Origin: CAZQQU01 sp964595625
GTDB lineage: Bacteria; Bacteroidota; Bacteroidia; Flavobacteriales; Flavobacteriaceae
Direction: 5' to 3'
Assembly (NCBI GenBank): GCA_964595625.1
Contig: CAZQQU010000002.1
Span: forward strand, 1 to 64,000
DNA length: 64,000 bases
In this document: positions 61,316 to 64,000 of the stretch, piece by piece
Layout: each line of letters opens with the position of its first letter
Numbering within the stretch: position 1 is the stretch's first letter
The notes under the pieces: generated by a model
Told to the model about the DNA's origin: nothing
The model's database searches: none
What the model saw: the letters and a program-made list of their open reading frames with translations, nothing else
Translations under genes and position numbers: made by a program

Positions 61316-61860
61316 GTTGGGGTCGATTTTCGAGTAATTTTTCGAATCCAAAATAGCCATAAGACAAAGACTACACTGTAAATAATTAAGGGAAAAATTA
61401 TTTGGTGTAAAAGTTCTTGTTGTTCGGGCCATTTATAAATACCTATCGTTAAAAAGGCAACCCGAAAAAGATTCAGAACATAGATCAAAACTACTCCGGC
61501 AAAGATGTAAAGCAACGTGTCTCGAGCTTGTTGAGCCAATGCCAGGACGAAAGATAAAAAAAGAATAATCACACTAACGGCATTACAACCCTCCACCACT
61601 CGGATGAGGGCTTTACAATTTATGTGTAACAACATCGACCGATCATAAGGGCTGGGCGACAAGGAGGCCTCATAACCCAAACCCGTTAGTATGATCTCCG
61701 TTTGTCGCGCCACCATATGGGTGATATAATCCGGATAGTATTTTTCAGAAAAACCGAAATGCAAATACACCAAGTAAGCTCCGGTGAGTAGCAAATAGCT
61801 ACCTAAAAAAATCAAAATAAAACGTCCGATGGGTCGGTATTTATTGAAGAGTGATTTCAC
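61312..61860 (-). CDS. xrtF: Exosortase F (XrtF)
   Basis: This 182-residue membrane transpeptidase-like protein has the exosortase catalytic Cys in RVVEGCNAVSVIILF (about residue 92), the Arg in LNLFRVAFLTIGI and the His in QELLHQIIFPLIIYS. Exosortases process proteins carrying PEP-CTERM-type tails. The short XrtF form lacks the extra domains of XrtA. No PEP-CTERM-like target protein is recognised in the window. Confidence 0.9.
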   Translation of the reverse strand: MKSLFNKYRPIGRFILIFLGSYLLLTGAYLVYLHFGFSEKYYPDYITHMVARQTEIILTGLGYEASLSPSPYDRSMLLHINCKALIRVVEGCNAVSVIILFLSFVLALAQQARDTLLYIFAGVVLIYVLNLFRVAFLTIGIYKWPEQQELLHQIIFPLIIYSVVFVLWLFWIRKITRKSTPT

Positions 61861-61907
61861 AAGCTTGGTTCGACAGGGATGTAAGGTATTGGGTTGTTAC
61901 TACTAAA

Positions 61908-61915
61908 CAAAGATA
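61908..61915 (-). promoter_or_regulatory. -7 promoter box for xrtF
   Basis: The minus strand reads TATCTTTG, matching TAnnTTTG, 47 bp before the xrtF ATG. Confidence 0.45.
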
Positions 61916-62024
61916 CGTGGAAATGTTTATAAAAAAGTGTTATTAAACAAGTTTACACACTTCTTTCCACCGTATCGTGGATAAATTTTTAGCATCTCAA
62001 TTAAAGGATTCCCTTAATAAGATG

Positions 62025-62032
62025 TACCTTTG
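62025..62032 (+). promoter_or_regulatory. -7 promoter box for the aldehyde dehydrogenase
   Basis: TACCTTTG, an exact TAnnTTTG match, lies 35 bp before the ATG at 62068. No TTG is seen at 19 bp. Confidence 0.5.
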
Positions 62033-62067
62033 CCAGAAGACAAAAATTCAAATAAAAACAGCATATT

Positions 62068-63621
62068 ATGTCACAGATTACCGACTCCTTTGGAACTTCA
62101 GAAGTATTAGAACAATTAGGAATCAAAGCTCAGAATCCTGGTACTTCTACGGGTGAGCAGTGGTTTTCATCCGGAGAAGAAATTAGTTCCTATTCTCCAG
62201 TAGATGGGAAGTTAATTGCTCGAGTTACTACCACCACTCAGGAAGATTACGAACGTGTAATTGCTACTGCTGCAACAGCCTTTAAAGAATGGCGACTTAC
62301 GCCGGCACCCAAACGAGGAGAAATTGTACGGCAATTTGGTGAAGAGCTTAGGAGATTAAAAGAACCCCTGGGGAAGTTGGTTTCCTATGAAATGGGTAAA
62401 TCTTATCAGGAGGGATTGGGTGAGGTCCAAGAAATGATTGATATATGTGATTTTGCTGTAGGCTTATCCCGTCAATTATACGGTGTGACCATCCACAGCG
62501 AACGACCCGGTCATCGTATGTATGAGCAATATCATCCGCTGGGAATTGTAGGAATTATCTCGGCCTTTAATTTTCCTGTGGCTGTTTGGTCCTGGAATAC
62601 TGCCTTGGCTTGGGTGTGTGGGGATGTATGTGTGTGGAAACCCAGTGAAAAAACACCCCTCTGTGGTTTAGCATGTCAGCTAATAGCTGCTCGAGTTTTT
62701 AAAAATAACGGCTTGCCAGAAGGAATTAGCTGTTTGATCAACGGAGATTATCGGGTAGGTGAATTTTTAACTACCGATAGTCGCGTACCTTTAATTTCAG
62801 CTACAGGATCCACACGTATGGGTAAGATTGTCGCTAAAACCGTTGGTGAACGTCTGGGTAAATCCTTGTTGGAACTAGGCGGTAACAATGCCATTATTGT
62901 TACTCCCGATGCCGATATTAAAATGACTGTTATTGGAGCTGTCTTTGGTGCCGTTGGTACAGCCGGTCAAAGATGTACTTCTACACGCAGATTGATTGTA
63001 CACGAAACTATCTACGACCAAGTAAAAGAGGCTTTAGTAGCTGCTTATAAACAGTTGCGAATTGGTAATCCGTTGGATCAAAACAACCATGTGGGTCCGT
63101 TGATTGATAAGCAAGCGGTAGACATGTATTTGGATGCCTTAGAAAAAATCAAGCAAGAAGGAGGAAGTCTGGTGGTTGAAGGCGGTGTATTAGAAGGAGA
63201 GGGCTATGATAGTGGTTGCTATGTGAAACCGGCTATAGCCGAAGTGGAAAATCACTACGAAATTGTACAACACGAAACTTTTGCACCTATTTTATATTTA
63301 ATTAAATACCAAGGAGATGTTTACAATGCAATTGAATTACAAAATGGTGTCAAACAAGGACTTTCTTCAGCCATAATGACTAATAACCTACGAGAGGCTG
63401 AAGCCTTTTTATCGCAGGCCGGAAGCGATTGTGGAATTGCCAATGTCAATATTGGTACCTCAGGTGCTGAGATTGGTGGAGCATTTGGTGGAGAGAAAGA
63501 GACCGGAGGAGGTCGGGAAAGCGGTAGCGATGCTTGGAAAATCTATATGCGGCGTCAAACCAATACCATCAATTATACCACGGAACTTCCTTTAGCACAA
63601 GGAATCAAGTTTGATTTATAA
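62068..63621 (+). CDS. Aldehyde dehydrogenase, ALDH7/antiquitin-like
   Basis: This NAD(P)-dependent enzyme oxidises aldehydes; the ALDH7 group acts on 2-aminoadipate semialdehyde in lysine breakdown. The 517 residues include VGIISAFNFPVAVWSWNTAL, the general base Glu in LLELGGNNAI (about 272) and the nucleophile Cys in GTAGQRCTSTRRL (about 306). SATGSTRMGKIVAKTVGERL is the nucleotide-binding loop. The substrate is not proven by sequence. It is transcribed alone. Confidence 0.92.
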   Translation: MSQITDSFGTSEVLEQLGIKAQNPGTSTGEQWFSSGEEISSYSPVDGKLIARVTTTTQEDYERVIATAATAFKEWRLTPAPKRGEIVRQFGEELRRLKEPLGKLVSYEMGKSYQEGLGEVQEMIDICDFAVGLSRQLYGVTIHSERPGHRMYEQYHPLGIVGIISAFNFPVAVWSWNTALAWVCGDVCVWKPSEKTPLCGLACQLIAARVFKNNGLPEGISCLINGDYRVGEFLTTDSRVPLISATGSTRMGKIVAKTVGERLGKSLLELGGNNAIIVTPDADIKMTVIGAVFGAVGTAGQRCTSTRRLIVHETIYDQVKEALVAAYKQLRIGNPLDQNNHVGPLIDKQAVDMYLDALEKIKQEGGSLVVEGGVLEGEGYDSGCYVKPAIAEVENHYEIVQHETFAPILYLIKYQGDVYNAIELQNGVKQGLSSAIMTNNLREAEAFLSQAGSDCGIANVNIGTSGAEIGGAFGGEKETGGGRESGSDAWKIYMRRQTNTINYTTELPLAQGIKFDL

Positions 63622-63646
63622 AAAACGCGCATTTACCTTATAAAAA

Positions 63647-63678
63647 AAACCGCTGTAAAATAAACAGCGGTTTTTTTA
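63647..63678. terminator. Rho-independent terminator between convergent genes
   Basis: AAACCGCTGT (63647-63656), loop of seven, ACAGCGGTTT (63664-63673), with A and T runs on both sides. It can serve the aldehyde dehydrogenase and the partial minus-strand gene. Confidence 0.88.
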
Positions 63679-63692
63679 TGAATGAAATATTA

Positions 63693-64000
63693 TTATTGAT
63701 ACGTCACGATAAATTCGCCGGCGGTAATTTCATAGGGAGCGTTTTCGTCTCCACAAACAAATGAAAAAGTACCTGAAATTTGTTTTGTATCGGTATAATG
63801 CGCAGATACTGTCAGTGAGCCTGATTGGGTTTCGAACGTGGTTTCGCCTTCCGTATACGTAGCTCGGTAGGAAGCATTATCAATGGTGTAATTACCTACA
63901 CTAATTAAATTTGGAAATGATAAGCTAATAGTGTTGTTGTCTACCATACCCGAAATAAGAATTTGATCGCCATTGTCTATGGCGGTAATTACCGAAGGAA
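63693..64000 (-). CDS. Partial uncharacterised protein, C-terminal part
   Basis: The minus-strand frame is open from the window end (..VITAIDNGDQILISGMVDNN) to a stop at 63693-63695. It contains short beta-rich segments (ISLSFPNLISVGNYTIDNAS, YTDTKQISGTFSFVCGDENA). An ATG at 63947 is internal, since the frame continues upstream without a stop. It resembles small beta-sandwich lipoproteins of Flavobacteriia (such as DUF6252), but this is a weak guess. The N-terminus lies outside the window. Confidence 0.6.
   Translation of the reverse strand, partial: PSVITAIDNGDQILISGMVDNNTISLSFPNLISVGNYTIDNASYRATYTEGETTFETQSGSLTVSAHYTDTKQISGTFSFVCGDENAPYEITAGEFIVTYQ

Noticed and set aside
1..64000. CRISPR arrays, transposases, rRNA genes or replication origin
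   Set aside because: I saw no regularly spaced direct repeats, no transposase or integrase motifs, no rRNA sequence and no dnaA-box cluster.

Overview
The window looks like the chromosome of a Flavobacteriaceae-type Bacteroidota. The evidence is the set of lineage-typical families (type IX secretion sorting domains, a PorP/SprF protein, exosortase F, DUF2480, DUF3078 and DUF4292), the recurrent -7 box TAnnTTTG of that phylum close upstream of start codons, mostly A-rich rather than Shine-Dalgarno leaders, and moderate A+T richness. Almost all of it is ordinary, densely packed core genome; one segment, about 54.95-59.69 kb, is clearly foreign.

Layout. 0-1.1 kb: tail of a large type IX-secreted protein and its PorP/SprF partner. 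1.1-8.7 kb (minus strand): murI, monomeric isocitrate dehydrogenase, an 850-bp gene-poor stretch with hairpins and a decayed small ORF, rplS, trmD, a TPR protein and a long-chain acyl-CoA ligase. 8.9-12.8 kb: tRNA-Asn, then cutC, a zinc-ribbon membrane protein and a GH2 beta-mannosidase lipoprotein. 12.8-16.0 kb: a small zinc-finger protein, hflX, pepT and a cold-shock protein. 16.1-22.7 kb (minus strand): an envelope operon (flippase, dut, sugar nucleotidyltransferase, TPR protein, DUF4292 lipoprotein, EnvC-like amidase activator, small membrane protein). 22.8-27.4 kb: LpxH-like phosphatase, MarC, a prolyl oligopeptidase lipoprotein and small membrane proteins. 27.4-30.2 kb: rimB-rimK-desuccinylase-5-formyl-THF cyclo-ligase. 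30.4-35.7 kb: sufD, sufS, a META lipoprotein, sufE, a SufT-like protein, DUF2480 and DUF3078; sufB and sufC are not next to sufD. 35.9-42.3 kb: dnaE with an N-terminal exonuclease, trxA, a ClpP-family protease and a DUF58 protein. 42.4-47.3 kb: tRNA-Asp, glnS, a YtxH/holin-X operon, a structured intergenic element, an SPFH protein and a beta-barrel protein. 47.3-54.1 kb (minus strand): polyamine operon (arginine decarboxylase, agmatinase, deoxyhypusine synthase-like protein, acidic protein), a pseudouridine synthase homologue lacking its catalytic Asp, a UbiA prenyltransferase and a mevalonate-kinase-like GHMP kinase. 54.4-59.9 kb: a secreted-protein gene split by a type III restriction-modification pair. 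59.9-64.0 kb: LuxE-like enzyme, exosortase F and its partner, an aldehyde dehydrogenase, and a gene running off the window end.

Most notable region. The A+T-rich mod-res pair lies between the N-terminal part of a secreted protein (54370-~54960) and an orphan type IX sorting-domain tail (59683-59835). Its downstream edge is a ~155-bp nested palindrome resembling an integron attC site. I read this as a defence cassette inserted into a type IX cargo gene. Other points worth a second look are the multi-hairpin element at 45451-45575, the Asp-to-His change in the RluB-like protein, the sufD separated from sufBC, and the DHS-like polyamine operon with an uncharacterised acidic protein.
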